A DNA stretch of 64,000 bases from an uncultured Prevotellaceae bacterium (GTDB lineage Bacteria; Bacteroidota; Bacteroidia; Bacteroidales; Bacteroidaceae), in the NCBI GenBank assembly GCA_902767775.1, contig CACXIP010000004.1, positions 246,933-310,932 of the forward strand, given 5' to 3'. The translations under genes were made by a program, and so were the position numbers. Numbering within the stretch: the stretch's first letter is position 1; every line of letters begins with the position of its first letter. This document shows, piece after piece, positions 54,615 to 63,837 of the stretch. The notes under the pieces are model-generated. The model was not told the DNA's origin, searched no databases, and saw nothing but the letters and a program-made list of their open reading frames with translations.

Positions 54615-55625
54615 ATGAAAGTAGCGATTGTAGGAGCCAGTGGCGCTGTCGGTCAGGAGTTTCTCCGTGTCCTTGACGAGCGCAATTTCCCCATTGATGA
54701 CCTTGTCCTGTTTGGTTCAACCCGCAGTGCAGGCACTAAGTATATGTTCCGTGGCAAGGAATACGAGGTCAAGCTCCTCCAGCACAATGATGACTTCCGC
54801 GATGTGGACATCGCATTTACATCGGCAGGCGCAGGCACCTCAAAGGAGTTTGCAGACACCATCACGAAGTATGGTGCTGTCATGATTGACAATTCAAGTG
54901 CGTTCCGTATGGACGATGACGTGCCCCTGGTGGTGCCTGAGTGCAATGCTGCAGATGCCCTCAATCGCCCGCGAGGCATTATTGCCAACCCCAACTGCAC
55001 CACCATTATGATGGTGGTTGTGCTCAATCCGATAGAAAAACTGTCGCACATCCGCCGCGTGCGTGTGTCGAGCTATCAAAGTGCGAGCGGGGCTGGTGCC
55101 GCCGCTATGCAGGAACTGGAGCAGCAATACCGCGAGATTGTGGAGGGCAAACCAGTAACAGTCAAGAAGTTCCCACATCAGTTGGCCTATAATGTCATTC
55201 CTCAGATTGATGTCTTCCAACCCAACGGTTATACCAAGGAGGAGATGAAGATGTTTAATGAGACCAGGAAAATCATGCACTCCGACGTGCGCTGCTCAGC
55301 TACCTGTGTGCGTGTTTCTTCGCTCCGCTCGCATTCAGAGAGCGTCTGGATTGAGACAGAGGCTCCCATCACGGTGGAACAGGCGCAGGCTGCCATTGCT
55401 GAGGCTCCTGGCTGCACACTGTGTGATGACCCTGCCAACCTGGTATATCCCATGCCGCTTGAAACAGCTGGCCGCGATGATATCTTCGTCGGCCGTGTGC
55501 GTAAAGACTTGGCAGAGGATTGTGGCATCACCCTGTGGCTGAGTGGTGACCAGATTCGTAAAGGTGCCGCCCTCAATGCCGTGCAAATAGCCGAATACCT
55601 TATCAAGGTTGGTGACGTGAAATGA
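54615..55625 (+). CDS. asd: Aspartate-semialdehyde dehydrogenase
   Basis: Reduces aspartyl phosphate to aspartate semialdehyde with NADPH, the branch point to lysine/diaminopimelate, threonine and methionine. I start at 54615 ([20 protein letters not shown]), the family N terminus with its nucleotide-binding GASGAVG; the ATG at 54561 would add 18 residues. The 336-residue length is normal. The catalytic Cys128 is in [11 protein letters not shown] and the acid/base histidine falls in the [17 protein letters not shown] block. Confidence 0.96.
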   Translation: MKVAIVGASGAVGQEFLRVLDERNFPIDDLVLFGSTRSAGTKYMFRGKEYEVKLLQHNDDFRDVDIAFTSAGAGTSKEFADTITKYGAVMIDNSSAFRMDDDVPLVVPECNAADALNRPRGIIANPNCTTIMMVVVLNPIEKLSHIRRVRVSSYQSASGAGAAAMQELEQQYREIVEGKPVTVKKFPHQLAYNVIPQIDVFQPNGYTKEEMKMFNETRKIMHSDVRCSATCVRVSSLRSHSESVWIETEAPITVEQAQAAIAEAPGCTLCDDPANLVYPMPLETAGRDDIFVGRVRKDLAEDCGITLWLSGDQIRKGAALNAVQIAEYLIKVGDVK

Positions 55626-55659
55626 TTCGCTGAGAAAAACAGCCTTTTCACTGAATAGA

Positions 55660-55692
55660 TTTGCTGCGGGCATACCATGCTTATTAACTTTG
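55660..55692 (+). promoter_or_regulatory. Promoter of the VTC/DUF4956/DUF2490 module
   Basis: TTTG (55660-55663), 21-bp spacer, TAACTTTG (55685-55692); the start codon is about 50 bases downstream. Confidence 0.75.
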
Positions 55693-55741
55693 CATTGGGA
55701 AAAGCAATAGAAAGCCTCTTCGCCAATTATCCCAAGGTTGA

Positions 55742-56497
55742 ATGAATATGAATGATATCCTTGCCAGGTATGACAGCATATCGCTGGACGAAATGAGTGG
55801 TATCCGGTTGATGAACCGGATAGATACCAAATTCGTTACCACCATGCCCGTACTGATGCAGTTGCTCGGTATGGCGCAGGAGGAGTATATGGCACAGGAA
55901 ATCGACGGCGAGCGCAATATGCGCTACAGCACTACCTATTATGACACCACTGACTACGACATGTATTACATGCATCAGCATGGACATGCCGGAAGGCAGA
56001 AACTGAGGTTCCGCACCTATGTCAGTTCCAATCTGCAGTTCATGGAGGTGAAGACCAAGAACAACCATGGGAGGACGAAGAAGAAAAGGATGAAGGTGAC
56101 TGATATGGACCTTGCTGATCAGGAGAAACTCGACTTCCTTGCTGAGCACCTCGGCTACCGTGCCGACACGCTGATGCCGGCCATACACAACAGCTTCGAC
56201 CGTATCACGCTCGTCAACAAGGCACGCACTGAAAGGCTGACTATCGACACCAACTTGCAATTCCACAATTTGGTGACGGATGTGGAGCGCCAGATGTCGC
56301 CGCTCGTCATCGTTGAGCTGAAACGCGACGGCCTCTGCTATTCGCCGGTGCTGGAGATGCTCAGGGTGCTTAGGGTGTTCCCACATGGCTTCAGCAAATA
56401 CTGCATGGGTTCTGCCCTCACCAATGACCGATTGCGTGTCAACCGCTTCAAACCTAAACTCATCGACATTCGCAAAATCGCACAAAGCGTGCAATAA
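55742..56497 (+). CDS. VTC-domain protein, likely polyphosphate polymerase
   Basis: A 251-residue soluble protein that fits the VTC tunnel-enzyme fold, whose yeast member Vtc4 makes polyphosphate from ATP. Expected tunnel residues appear in order: Arg26, Asp28 and Lys30 in NRIDTKFVT; STTYYDTTDYDMYY (63-76); Lys87, Arg89 and Arg91 in KLRFRTY; Glu102 and Lys104 in FMEVKTK; a basic patch RTKKKR (111-116); RTERLTIDTN; Glu192 and Lys194 in VIVELKRDG; and Ser218-Lys219-Tyr220 near the C terminus. There is no signal peptide or membrane segment. It is the first gene of a module with a DUF4956 membrane protein and a DUF2490 barrel. Confidence 0.88.
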   Translation: MNMNDILARYDSISLDEMSGIRLMNRIDTKFVTTMPVLMQLLGMAQEEYMAQEIDGERNMRYSTTYYDTTDYDMYYMHQHGHAGRQKLRFRTYVSSNLQFMEVKTKNNHGRTKKKRMKVTDMDLADQEKLDFLAEHLGYRADTLMPAIHNSFDRITLVNKARTERLTIDTNLQFHNLVTDVERQMSPLVIVELKRDGLCYSPVLEMLRVLRVFPHGFSKYCMGSALTNDRLRVNRFKPKLIDIRKIAQSVQ

Positions 56498-56517
56498 ACA
56501 ATCAAACACCTAAACTA

Positions 56518-57177
56518 ATGGGTATCATCGCCAACCTTATCTCGGCGGATTATTTCCACATGTTGGTCAGATTCGCCATCTGCATGGCCGTCAACTGGGT
56601 AATCGTAGACTTGCTCTATTATCCAAAGAGTAAGCGGCGCGACTTTTTCTTCACCTTCATGTTGATAGGTGTAGCCATATTCTTCATCGTCTTCTTTATG
56701 ATTTTCGTGCTGGAGGACATGAAGGGAAAGACCGGCATCGGAGTAGGTATCGGTATGTTTGGTATCTTCAGCATCATGCGTTACCGAACAGACGCCATGC
56801 CCGTGAGGGAGATGACCTATCTTTTTATTGTGCTGTGTCTTTCGGTGGTCAACGCATTGGCGTCTACGATGCCGGTGACCGAACTGCTCCTTACCGACCT
56901 GCTCATCGTTTTATGTGTTTGGCTCTGTGAGAAGAGTCTCAAGGTGGTGCCTTGCAAACTCATCCAGTACGACCGCATGGAGTTAATCAAACCAGAGCGG
57001 AAAGAAGAACTCATCGCTGATATCAAGGAGCGCACCGGACTGGATGTCATCAAGGTGGAGGTTGGTGGCATTGACATGCTGCGTGACATGGCTGTCATCA
57101 AGGTATATTATCGTGGCAAATACACATCGTCGGTTGACGACAAAGTGAAACTGCGTCGAACAGACCTTTCTGAATGA
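56518..57177 (+). CDS. DUF4956 membrane protein
   Basis: A 219-residue protein with three to four hydrophobic segments in the first 130 residues (FAICMAVNWVIVDLLYY, FFFTFMLIGVAIFFIVFFMI, MTYLFIVLCLSVVNALAS, LLLTDLLIVLCVWLC). A cytoplasmic alpha/beta tail follows (IKERTGLDVIKVEVGGIDML). GIGMFGIFSIMRYRTDAMPVREMTY is the most family-like stretch. DUF4956 proteins commonly accompany VTC-domain proteins; the function is not established. It starts 20 bp after the VTC gene and overlaps or nearly overlaps the next. Confidence 0.88.
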   Translation: MGIIANLISADYFHMLVRFAICMAVNWVIVDLLYYPKSKRRDFFFTFMLIGVAIFFIVFFMIFVLEDMKGKTGIGVGIGMFGIFSIMRYRTDAMPVREMTYLFIVLCLSVVNALASTMPVTELLLTDLLIVLCVWLCEKSLKVVPCKLIQYDRMELIKPERKEELIADIKERTGLDVIKVEVGGIDMLRDMAVIKVYYRGKYTSSVDDKVKLRRTDLSE

Positions 57178-57200
57178 CATCATTTCAAACCCCAAGAAAA

Positions 57201-57977
57201 ATGAAAAACTATCTCATGTTGATGATGCTGTGCGTATTGCCTTTCTCAGGTTTTGCGCAAAGTGATGACTTCGGCACCATACTGTCCGTGGAGGCAGACA
57301 AGAAAATCACCAAACCCCTGCATTTGGGATTGGAGGCTGAGATGCGCACCCGCGATGATGTGAAGACCGTCGACCGCTGGTCGGGCGGACTGAGCATCTC
57401 CTACAAACTGCTGTCTTGGCTGAAGGCTTCAGCAGGATACACGCTGTTATACGACAACTTTGAGCGTATCTCCTATTATGAGGAGGGTGACGGCAAGGTG
57501 AAAAAAGGTCTTGTTGAGGTTGGAGACCCCAAAAAACGTGGCGAGTACTGGGGTCCTCGGCATCGCTTCAACGTATCGCTGACGGGCAGCTATAAATTCG
57601 GCGACCTGGAGCTGTCGCTGCGAGAGAGGTGGCAGTATACCTACCGTCCGGAGCACACCGTTGAAGAGCGGTACAGTTATTTTGATGAGGACTGGGATGG
57701 CGAGGAGCACACTTACAAGGCAAAAGGCAAGAATGTGTTGCGCAGCCGTTTCATGGCGGAATACAAGATTAAATATATTCCACTTACTCCCTTCGCCAGT
57801 GTGGAGTGTTTCAATGCTTGGAACCTGGAGAAAATCAGATATACCGTAGGTGGTGACTGGCGCATCAACAAGAAAAATGTGGTCACTTTGTTCTACCGCT
57901 ATCAGCATGTGAATGATGACAGCGATTTGGAACCTAACCGCCACAGCATTGGACTGGGTTACAAGGTGAAGTTCTGA
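57201..57977 (+). CDS. DUF2490 outer-membrane beta-barrel protein
   Basis: A 258-residue protein with signal peptide MKNYLMLMMLCVLPFSGFAQ. An upstream in-frame ATG at 57174, overlapping the previous gene, would hide this signal. The mature part alternates hydrophobic and polar residues with aromatic strand ends, for example YKLLSWLKASAGYTLLYDN and ending HSIGLGYKVKF, consistent with a 10- to 12-strand barrel of DUF2490. As the third gene of the VTC module it would place one component in the outer membrane. A terminator-like hairpin follows. Confidence 0.86.
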   Translation: MKNYLMLMMLCVLPFSGFAQSDDFGTILSVEADKKITKPLHLGLEAEMRTRDDVKTVDRWSGGLSISYKLLSWLKASAGYTLLYDNFERISYYEEGDGKVKKGLVEVGDPKKRGEYWGPRHRFNVSLTGSYKFGDLELSLRERWQYTYRPEHTVEERYSYFDEDWDGEEHTYKAKGKNVLRSRFMAEYKIKYIPLTPFASVECFNAWNLEKIRYTVGGDWRINKKNVVTLFYRYQHVNDDSDLEPNRHSIGLGYKVKF

Positions 57978-58009
57978 GACTTGGAATAGTGGAGAGGTAA
58001 GAATAAACC

Positions 58010-58042
58010 AGCGGAGGAGTCAATGTGGCTCCTCCGCTGCGT
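58010..58042 (+). terminator. Terminator after the VTC module
   Basis: Arms AGCGGAGGAG (58010-58019) and CTCCTCCGCT (58029-58038), a 10-bp stem followed by GCGTTTGCTTTT; the T-run is imperfect. Confidence 0.7.
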
Positions 58043-58268
58043 TTGCTTTTATGATAAAGGAATTTGTGTTGGTTTCATTTTCAAAACCGATTGCAAAGAT
58101 AGCATTATTTATTTTGATTAGAAAATTTAACCCGTGTTTTGTTGTGGCTATTTTTTGTCCAAAGCGGAAATGCAAAGCTGTTCTTTGCTGACAGTCAGCA
58201 TATTGATATGTTTTCTTTGTCATTGGCCGTTCGCATGAGCAGCGGTGTGCCAAAAAAATCCCATTTTG

Positions 58269-58300
58269 TTTGGCTTTTTGTCTACATTGCATTATCTTTG
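58269..58300 (+). promoter_or_regulatory. Promoter of the GH2 gene
   Basis: TTTG (58269-58272), 20-bp spacer, TATCTTTG (58293-58300), about 40 bases before the start codon at 58340. Confidence 0.8.
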
Positions 58301-58339
58301 TGCTTAAAACAAAAGTTTCACTTAAATCCATTGATAATC

Positions 58340-60142
58340 ATGAGAAAAATATTGATTCTGTTGATGATGGTCTCCATGGCTGTTTATGGCGAAAGTATTC
58401 CGTCGCCCGTAAACGTGAAAGGGCATAGCGGACAGTCGCTCAACGGCGATTGGCACTATATCGTGGATGTCCAGGAGGAAGGCTATTACGACTACCGCAT
58501 GAATGAGACACGCTGGGGATTTTTCATCAATGCCAAGCCACAGCGGCCGGAAGACTTGATTGAGTATGACTTCGATAAATCGCCCACTATGAAAATACCG
58601 GGTGATTGGAACACACAGGACCAGAGGCTCTTCTTCTATGAGGGATGCGTATGGTTCAAGCGTGATTTCAACTGCTCCAAGAGGGCAGGCATGCGTTATC
58701 TCTTGCATTTCGGCGCCGTCAATTACGAGGCTGTCGTCTATGTCAATGGTGTCAAGGCTGGCAGTCATGAGGGTGGTTTCACATCTTTTTGTTTTGATGT
58801 CACCGAACAGGTCAAGGATGGTAACAATTTCGTGATTGTAAAAGTGGACAACAAACGCAAGGCATCGAATGTGCCTACGCTTATCTTCGACTGGTGGAAC
58901 TATGGCGGCATCACCCGTGATGTGACATTGCTCACGCTGCCGTCAACCTATATCGCAGATTATTCCCTGACACTTGATGGGAAGAATACCACACAGCTGA
59001 AGTTTACTGCTCAGCTCAGTGAGAAAAGGGATGGCGAAACGGTGAGGCTGAACGTGCCCGAACTGAATATCGACAGGCAGTACAACACCAATGCTGAGGG
59101 CAAGGTGGAAACTGTGATTAGGGTCAAACCACAACTTTGGTCGCCAGAGTCACCAAAACTCTACCAGATGACCATAACTGGGGCTGGAGAGGTAATTAAG
59201 GACGAAGTAGGGTTCCGAACCATAGAGACTCGTGGCAAGCAAATTCTCCTCAACGGTAAACCGGTCTTCCTGAGGGGTATCAGCATCCACGAAGAGAAAG
59301 CCAATGGTGGAGGACGGGCTAACAATGCCGATGATGCGCGTCTGTTGCTTTCATGGGCGAAAGACTTGGGCTGCAATTTTGTCAGACTGGCTCATTATCC
59401 CCACAATGAGAACATGGTGAGGGAGGCAGAGCGCATGGGCATTATGGTGTGGTCGGAGATTCCTTGCTATTGGACCATTGATTGGACCAATCCTGCAACG
59501 CTTGAGAATGCACGTGCTCAGTTGCGCGACATGATTGCCCGTGACCGCAACCGCGCCAATGTCATCATCTGGAGCATCGCCAATGAGACACCGCATTCGC
59601 AAGAGCGTGACGCCTTCCTCAGCAACCTCGCCCAGTATGCTCGCTCACTTGATGCAACGCGTCTCATCAGTATGGCGATGGAGGTGACATCGGCATCCAA
59701 CTTCAAAAACCGACTGCAGGACAACATGAACAAATATGTCGATGTGGTCAGCTTCAATGAGTATATCGGATGGTATCGCGATGTGCATGATGCCTCAAAG
59801 ATGGAGTGGGAGATTCCCTACGACAAACCAGTCATCGTCAGCGAGTTTGGCGGTGGTGCCAAGCAGGGCTTACATGGAGAGAAAAACCAACGGTGGACGG
59901 AGGAGTTCCAAGCTAATCTCTATGAGGAGAACCTCAAGATGCTGGAGAAAATCGATGGCTTGGCTGGTACGACACCATGGATTCTCAAGGATTTCCGCTC
60001 TCCCCGCCGCGTGCTGCCCGATGTGCAGGACTATTACAACCGTAAAGGTGTCGTAGGTGACAACGGCAAACATAAGATGGCTTTTGACATTCTGCGTGCA
60101 TGGTATGAGAAGAAATCCGCCGCTTATTCTGGAAAGCAATAG
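58340..60142 (+). CDS. GH2 glycoside hydrolase (beta-glucuronidase or beta-galactosidase type)
   Basis: A 600-residue secreted enzyme with a retaining mechanism. I start at 58340 (MRKILILLMMVSMAVYGES), giving a signal peptide; the open frame before it lies upstream of the promoter. The sugar-binding domain includes YEGCVWFKRDF and FDWWNYGGITRDV, then the Ig-like middle domain, then the barrel with the acid/base Glu416 in IWSIANETPHS and nucleophile Glu502 in VIVSEFGGGAKQG. The WNYGGITRDV stretch and size resemble beta-glucuronidases more than large LacZ enzymes, but substrate cannot be fixed from this. It stands alone between two promoters. Confidence 0.9.
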   Translation: MRKILILLMMVSMAVYGESIPSPVNVKGHSGQSLNGDWHYIVDVQEEGYYDYRMNETRWGFFINAKPQRPEDLIEYDFDKSPTMKIPGDWNTQDQRLFFYEGCVWFKRDFNCSKRAGMRYLLHFGAVNYEAVVYVNGVKAGSHEGGFTSFCFDVTEQVKDGNNFVIVKVDNKRKASNVPTLIFDWWNYGGITRDVTLLTLPSTYIADYSLTLDGKNTTQLKFTAQLSEKRDGETVRLNVPELNIDRQYNTNAEGKVETVIRVKPQLWSPESPKLYQMTITGAGEVIKDEVGFRTIETRGKQILLNGKPVFLRGISIHEEKANGGGRANNADDARLLLSWAKDLGCNFVRLAHYPHNENMVREAERMGIMVWSEIPCYWTIDWTNPATLENARAQLRDMIARDRNRANVIIWSIANETPHSQERDAFLSNLAQYARSLDATRLISMAMEVTSASNFKNRLQDNMNKYVDVVSFNEYIGWYRDVHDASKMEWEIPYDKPVIVSEFGGGAKQGLHGEKNQRWTEEFQANLYEENLKMLEKIDGLAGTTPWILKDFRSPRRVLPDVQDYYNRKGVVGDNGKHKMAFDILRAWYEKKSAAYSGKQ

Positions 60143-60336
60143 TCCATCTTATGCAATTGCAAAAGGGTGGGTTGTCTTCAAATAAAAATGAAATTCAAAT
60201 TTCTATCAATTGTAATAAATTGTAAGCAAAACACTTATTCTTGTGATATTTTATAAGAAAAGAGACGATTTTTCTTTCTAATTGTTAAATTTGTTAAATA
60301 ATCATAGGGAAAGATACAACTTGTTGTTTTTTTCCC

Positions 60337-60344
60337 TATATTTG
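60337..60344 (+). promoter_or_regulatory. -7 box upstream of the 96-residue gene
   Basis: TATATTTG on the plus strand, 79 bases before the ATG at 60423; no good -33 box. The rest of the 280-bp gap after the GH2 gene is AT-rich with nothing else I can support. Confidence 0.55.
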
Positions 60345-60422
60345 TGTGCGACGAATACATATACCTACAACTCTTTCATTTATTATTAGCTATTTATGAA
60401 TCAAACCTAAAAACTTACTACC

Positions 60423-60713
60423 ATGACTGAGAATGTGGAAATAAAGGCATTGCAGGAATGTCTTGATGAGTACATGACACAGACAGGCCGGCACGAGATA
60501 GATGATATAGAGGCCAACTCTGCTCTTGCACGTGCGGGACTGCTCGAAGACGACACACCATCACCGGGAAAGCCGCTGCGCGAGATTCTCGCCCGTCTCC
60601 GTGACGACAATCTTTTGCCGCAGAACATCAAACACATGTATGGGCGGTGGAAGATAAGGCTGTCGAGAACCATTGCCAAAGCACCTCTTTTCTTCCAGTT
60701 CCAATACGACTGA
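60423..60713 (+). CDS. Small protein of unknown function (96 residues)
   Basis: No family recognised. The sequence is charged and mostly helical, with an acidic first half (MTENVEIKALQECLDEYM, HEIDDIEANSALARAGLLED) and a basic C-terminal end (MYGRWKIRLSRTIAKAPLFFQFQYD). It has no signal peptide, membrane segment or cysteine pair, though it contains one cysteine. The ordered, codon-like composition and a promoter box about 80 bases upstream support it being real. SPGKPLREILARLRDDNLLP could be a short helix-turn element, but this is a guess. The next gene is 145 bp downstream. Confidence 0.7.
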   Translation: MTENVEIKALQECLDEYMTQTGRHEIDDIEANSALARAGLLEDDTPSPGKPLREILARLRDDNLLPQNIKHMYGRWKIRLSRTIAKAPLFFQFQYD

Positions 60714-60787
60714 GATGAATGACCGTTAATATTCAATAATCACAGGCCCTCTTGGTTAAAAATTGATAACAAATGCAACAAAAGGGC

Positions 60788-60815
60788 ATCTCTTTCCGTC
60801 TTTACAGAAAGAGAT
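60788..60815 (+). other. Perfect hairpin in the gap before the OmpA lipoprotein gene
   Basis: ATCTCTTTC (60788-60796) and GAAAGAGAT (60807-60815) form a 9-bp stem with a 10-base loop. It is not followed by a T-run, so it may be a weak terminator of the small gene or a leader structure of the next one. Confidence 0.5.
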
Positions 60816-60858
60816 TAAATATATAAGGTCAAATTTTCACGTAAACTTCTACAAAATC

Positions 60859-61695
60859 ATGAGAAATAGGATTTTTCTGTTTTCGCTGGTAGCAGCAGGA
60901 CTGCTGATGACCAGCTGCGCCAGTAAGAAAGACTTGCTCAACTGCCAGAATGAGAACCGCACGCTGACGAGCAACTATCAGGACGTCAAGGAGCAGTTGG
61001 CTGCCAGCAATGCCAGGGTAACAAGTCTTGAGGAGCAACTCGCACAGGCGAAGAAAGATTATGCCAAGTTGCAGCGCTCACTCGACAAGAGTCTGTCGAA
61101 TGCAAGTCAGAACAATGTCAGCATCGAGAAACTGGTCGACCAGATCAATGAGTCCAATCAGTATATCCGCCACTTGGTGGAGGTGAAGAGCAAGAGCGAC
61201 TCGCTCAACATGGTGCTCACCAACAACCTCACTCGTTCGCTCAGCAAGGAGGAACTGAAGGAGGTCGATGTGCAGGTGCTCAAGGGTGTCGTCTATATCT
61301 CATTGGCAGACAATATGCTCTACAAGAGCGGAAGCTATGAGATCAACAGCCGCGCACAGGAGACACTGAGCAAGATTGCCAAGATTATCGTCGACTACAG
61401 CGACTATGACGTGCTTGTTGAGGGTAACACCGACAATGTGCCCATTACCCGAGAGAATATCCGCAACAACTGGGACCTCAGCTGTCTGCGTGCCTCCAGC
61501 GTCGTGCAGTATCTGCAAAACAATTTCGGGGTTGACCCGAAGCGCCTCACTGCAGGCGGACGTGGCGAGTATAATCCGCTGACCACCAATGACACAGAAG
61601 TGGGCAAGCAGCGCAACCGCCGCACGCAGATTATCATCACGCCGAAACTCGACCAGTTTATGGAACTGATCGATGCTGCTCCAGAGAATGAGTAA
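60859..61695 (+). CDS. OmpA-family lipoprotein
   Basis: A 278-residue envelope protein. The chosen start (60859, MRNRIFLFSLVAAGLLMTSC) gives a lipobox and lipid-bearing Cys20; 32 extra upstream codons are rejected. Residues about 30-115 form a coiled coil (heptad-rich VKEQLAASNARVTSLEEQLAQ). The C-terminal domain (about 150-265) is OmpA-like with VLVEGNTDNVPI, NWDLSCLRASSVVQYL and RRTQIII, so it binds peptidoglycan. It resembles lipoproteins that tether the outer membrane to the wall. Confidence 0.92.
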   Translation: MRNRIFLFSLVAAGLLMTSCASKKDLLNCQNENRTLTSNYQDVKEQLAASNARVTSLEEQLAQAKKDYAKLQRSLDKSLSNASQNNVSIEKLVDQINESNQYIRHLVEVKSKSDSLNMVLTNNLTRSLSKEELKEVDVQVLKGVVYISLADNMLYKSGSYEINSRAQETLSKIAKIIVDYSDYDVLVEGNTDNVPITRENIRNNWDLSCLRASSVVQYLQNNFGVDPKRLTAGGRGEYNPLTTNDTEVGKQRNRRTQIIITPKLDQFMELIDAAPENE

Positions 61696-61748
61696 TCGTT
61701 TGACTGTTCGGCCGTGAGGCCACAGCGTTTAACTAGTTATTAGGTAGT

Positions 61749-61786
61749 AAGCGCCATGTCTCAAAAGAGATGTGGCGCTTTATCTT
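61749..61786. terminator. Bidirectional terminator between convergent genes
   Basis: A 14-bp stem AAGCGCCATGTCTC (61749-61762) with GAGATGTGGCGCTT (61767-61780), containing two wobble pairs and a 4-base loop. It is followed on the plus strand by TATCTTTC; the aspartyl-protease gene ends at its edge. Confidence 0.8.
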
Positions 61787-62970
61787 TCGCTTTCTATCTG
61801 ACGGATGATGCCGTCGGTGCCCATCACTGTGAATCGGTGTCTGTGGTCTTTGATGAAAGGGTAGGCTAAAAACTGAGCGAAAGTGCGGATACCCTGACCA
61901 TCGATGCTGATGATGAGGTCGCCCTGCCGGAATCCATTGCGGTAATGGCGGCTGCCTTCCCATATCATGCCCACCGTCGGACGCCCTTTCACAGGGATGA
62001 AGGCGATGTCCATCTGCTCGTTGCTCACCATGCAGGTGGTGGCGGAGTCCCTTGGCTGGAAAATGAGTTCCTTGCGTCGTGGATTCATCACCACGCTGCC
62101 GTAGTTGAAAATCTCGGCACCGATGCGCGATACCCCCTGAGTGGTCATGGTGTGGTAGTCGCAAAAGGAGAAACCGCCCCATTGCAGTTCGTCGAGCCAT
62201 AGGAAGGCCACTTCCGAGGTCTTTTCCGCACCGAAACTGCCTATTGCCCTGCTGCCATGGCCCGTCCCCTCAATTTGGGTGCTGAAATCGGGATATCGGG
62301 TGGCAAATTTCCTTCGGCTCTCGCCAGACATGACATACAGCCGTCGACTGCCTGTGTCGAAGCGGGCTTCATCCGTGCAGCCATAGTAGGGCGTGACGTT
62401 GATGATGGGCACCCAACGGGGAAGGCGATACTTGACGGCAAAGCCGCACTCACCATCGAAGAATCTCGTGTTGTCGGTTACAATCATCACACCATTCTCC
62501 ACATCTATCTTGACGGCGAGTCCTTTGTTCACCAGGTCGAACCCAAGTACAGCATCATATCCTGTGTGGTCGATGTGTGACTCGAGGAGCGAACCCGTAT
62601 AGCCGTGGATGGTGAGATGGCCGATGCGGAAGTCGGGATACTCCACTACGTCTATCCTGTGGGCTGTGCCGTTGGCGTCGTGCGAGGTGATTTTGCCCAG
62701 TTTCCTTACCCATGGGAAGTGGCTGTTGGCATAGACGATGCCTTGGCTCGAGCCAGTGTCGAGGCAGAATCGGTAGGTGTGGTTTCGGGTGGTCGCCCTC
62801 ACATAAATCTGGTTGTCATCAAACTCGATGGGGATGCTGTCCACAAAGTTGCGTGCCGACAGGGTGAAGCGCGTGCCGTACGTGTAGTTTTGGGCATGCG
62901 CGAGCAATGCCCCCATTATAATAAATAATGTATGGCACGCCATTCTCCTGATTGCTGTTCCGCTTCTCAT
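61780..62970 (-). CDS. Retropepsin-like aspartyl protease with PDZ domain
   Basis: A secreted or periplasmic protein of 396 residues. The start at 62970 (MRSGTAIRRMACHTLFIIMG) gives a signal peptide ending near AHAQ. The promoter -7 box ends at 62977, so the transcript is nearly leaderless; a downstream ATG at 62943 is the alternative, and the upstream ATG at 63036 lies beyond the promoter. Two catalytic motifs are present: Asp71 in CLDTGSSQG and Asp205 in RFDTGSRR. A C-terminal PDZ domain (about 315-390, GSRHYRNGFRQGDLIISIDG) follows. The two-motif single chain is the usual form of bacterial proteins of this type; the substrate is unknown. Confidence 0.88.
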   Translation of the reverse strand: MRSGTAIRRMACHTLFIIMGALLAHAQNYTYGTRFTLSARNFVDSIPIEFDDNQIYVRATTRNHTYRFCLDTGSSQGIVYANSHFPWVRKLGKITSHDANGTAHRIDVVEYPDFRIGHLTIHGYTGSLLESHIDHTGYDAVLGFDLVNKGLAVKIDVENGVMIVTDNTRFFDGECGFAVKYRLPRWVPIINVTPYYGCTDEARFDTGSRRLYVMSGESRRKFATRYPDFSTQIEGTGHGSRAIGSFGAEKTSEVAFLWLDELQWGGFSFCDYHTMTTQGVSRIGAEIFNYGSVVMNPRRKELIFQPRDSATTCMVSNEQMDIAFIPVKGRPTVGMIWEGSRHYRNGFRQGDLIISIDGQGIRTFAQFLAYPFIKDHRHRFTVMGTDGIIRQIESER

Positions 62971-62976
62971 AATGGG

Positions 62977-63007
62977 CAAAGATAATATAAATGGTGTGCA
63001 ATGCAAA
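62977..63007 (-). promoter_or_regulatory. Promoter of the aspartyl-protease gene
   Basis: TATCTTTG (62977-62984), 19-bp spacer, TTTG (63004-63007). The predicted start is at 62970-62973, at the ATG itself. Confidence 0.8.
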
Positions 63008-63098
63008 AATTTAATCGGTTTTTTTGAGATTTTCATTTTTTGTCTGATGTCAGATAATATTTTGGAATGATAGAACGTTTTTAATAAAAAAGAAACAC

Positions 63099-63797
63099 AT
63101 GAAGAATTTATTTGTATTGGTTTTGATGTCCTTGTTTGTTTCGTTGACGATGAAAGGACAGGAAAGTGTGGGAACCTTTTCGCTGATACCGAAAATCGGA
63201 GTCAGCATCGCCAATGTGTCGGGCGAGAAGATTTATTATGAAAACTCGGAAATACCAGCCAAAGGAAAATACAATGCCAGATTTATGGGAGGAGTAGAAG
63301 CGGAATACCAAATGCTGCCTACGACAAGTGTGTCTCTCGGAGTTGGCTATGTGCAACAGGGATGCCGAATCTCCGACTTTGAGGTCGGCGACCCCAAGGG
63401 TATGTCATATGGTCAGAGCAAGATTCGTGTTAAGATGGACTATATCCAGTGCCCGCTTACCGTCAACCAGTATTTGGGAGAGGGCTTGGCAGTGAAGGCA
63501 GGTGTACAATTGGGATTCCTCGTCAAGTCGGACTTCTCTTATTCCACCACGCCAATCAAACATCTGGCTGATGGCGCAAAAGAGTATGGAGAGACAGAGG
63601 ATGTGGAGATAGACCAAAAATCTGTGAGGCGCTCCATGGATGTCTCTATTCCCGTGGGTATTTCCTATGAGTACCTTAATGTGGTGCTCGATGCCCGCTA
63701 TCATTTCGGATTGACCAAATTATATAAGGATGAGTCTTGGCCGACAGAGAAGAACAAAGTTTTCACTTTCACTGTCGGATATAAGTTCAATCTTTGA
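63099..63797 (+). CDS. Outer-membrane beta-barrel protein
   Basis: A 232-residue protein with signal peptide MKNLFVLVLMSLFVSLTMKG. The pattern FSLIPKIGVSIANVSG, FMGGVEAEYQML, VSLGVGYVQQG and IPVGISYEYLNVVLDARYHFGL is that of the small PorT-like barrels widespread in Bacteroidota, and it ends with the aromatic-terminal strand FTFTVGYKFNL. No specific function can be assigned. It is divergent from the aspartyl-protease gene and is closed by a strong hairpin. Confidence 0.85.
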   Translation: MKNLFVLVLMSLFVSLTMKGQESVGTFSLIPKIGVSIANVSGEKIYYENSEIPAKGKYNARFMGGVEAEYQMLPTTSVSLGVGYVQQGCRISDFEVGDPKGMSYGQSKIRVKMDYIQCPLTVNQYLGEGLAVKAGVQLGFLVKSDFSYSTTPIKHLADGAKEYGETEDVEIDQKSVRRSMDVSIPVGISYEYLNVVLDARYHFGLTKLYKDESWPTEKNKVFTFTVGYKFNL

Positions 63798-63837
63798 CTC
63801 ATAGAGACTCACGTTTAGGCATTTTTCCCCCCGATTC

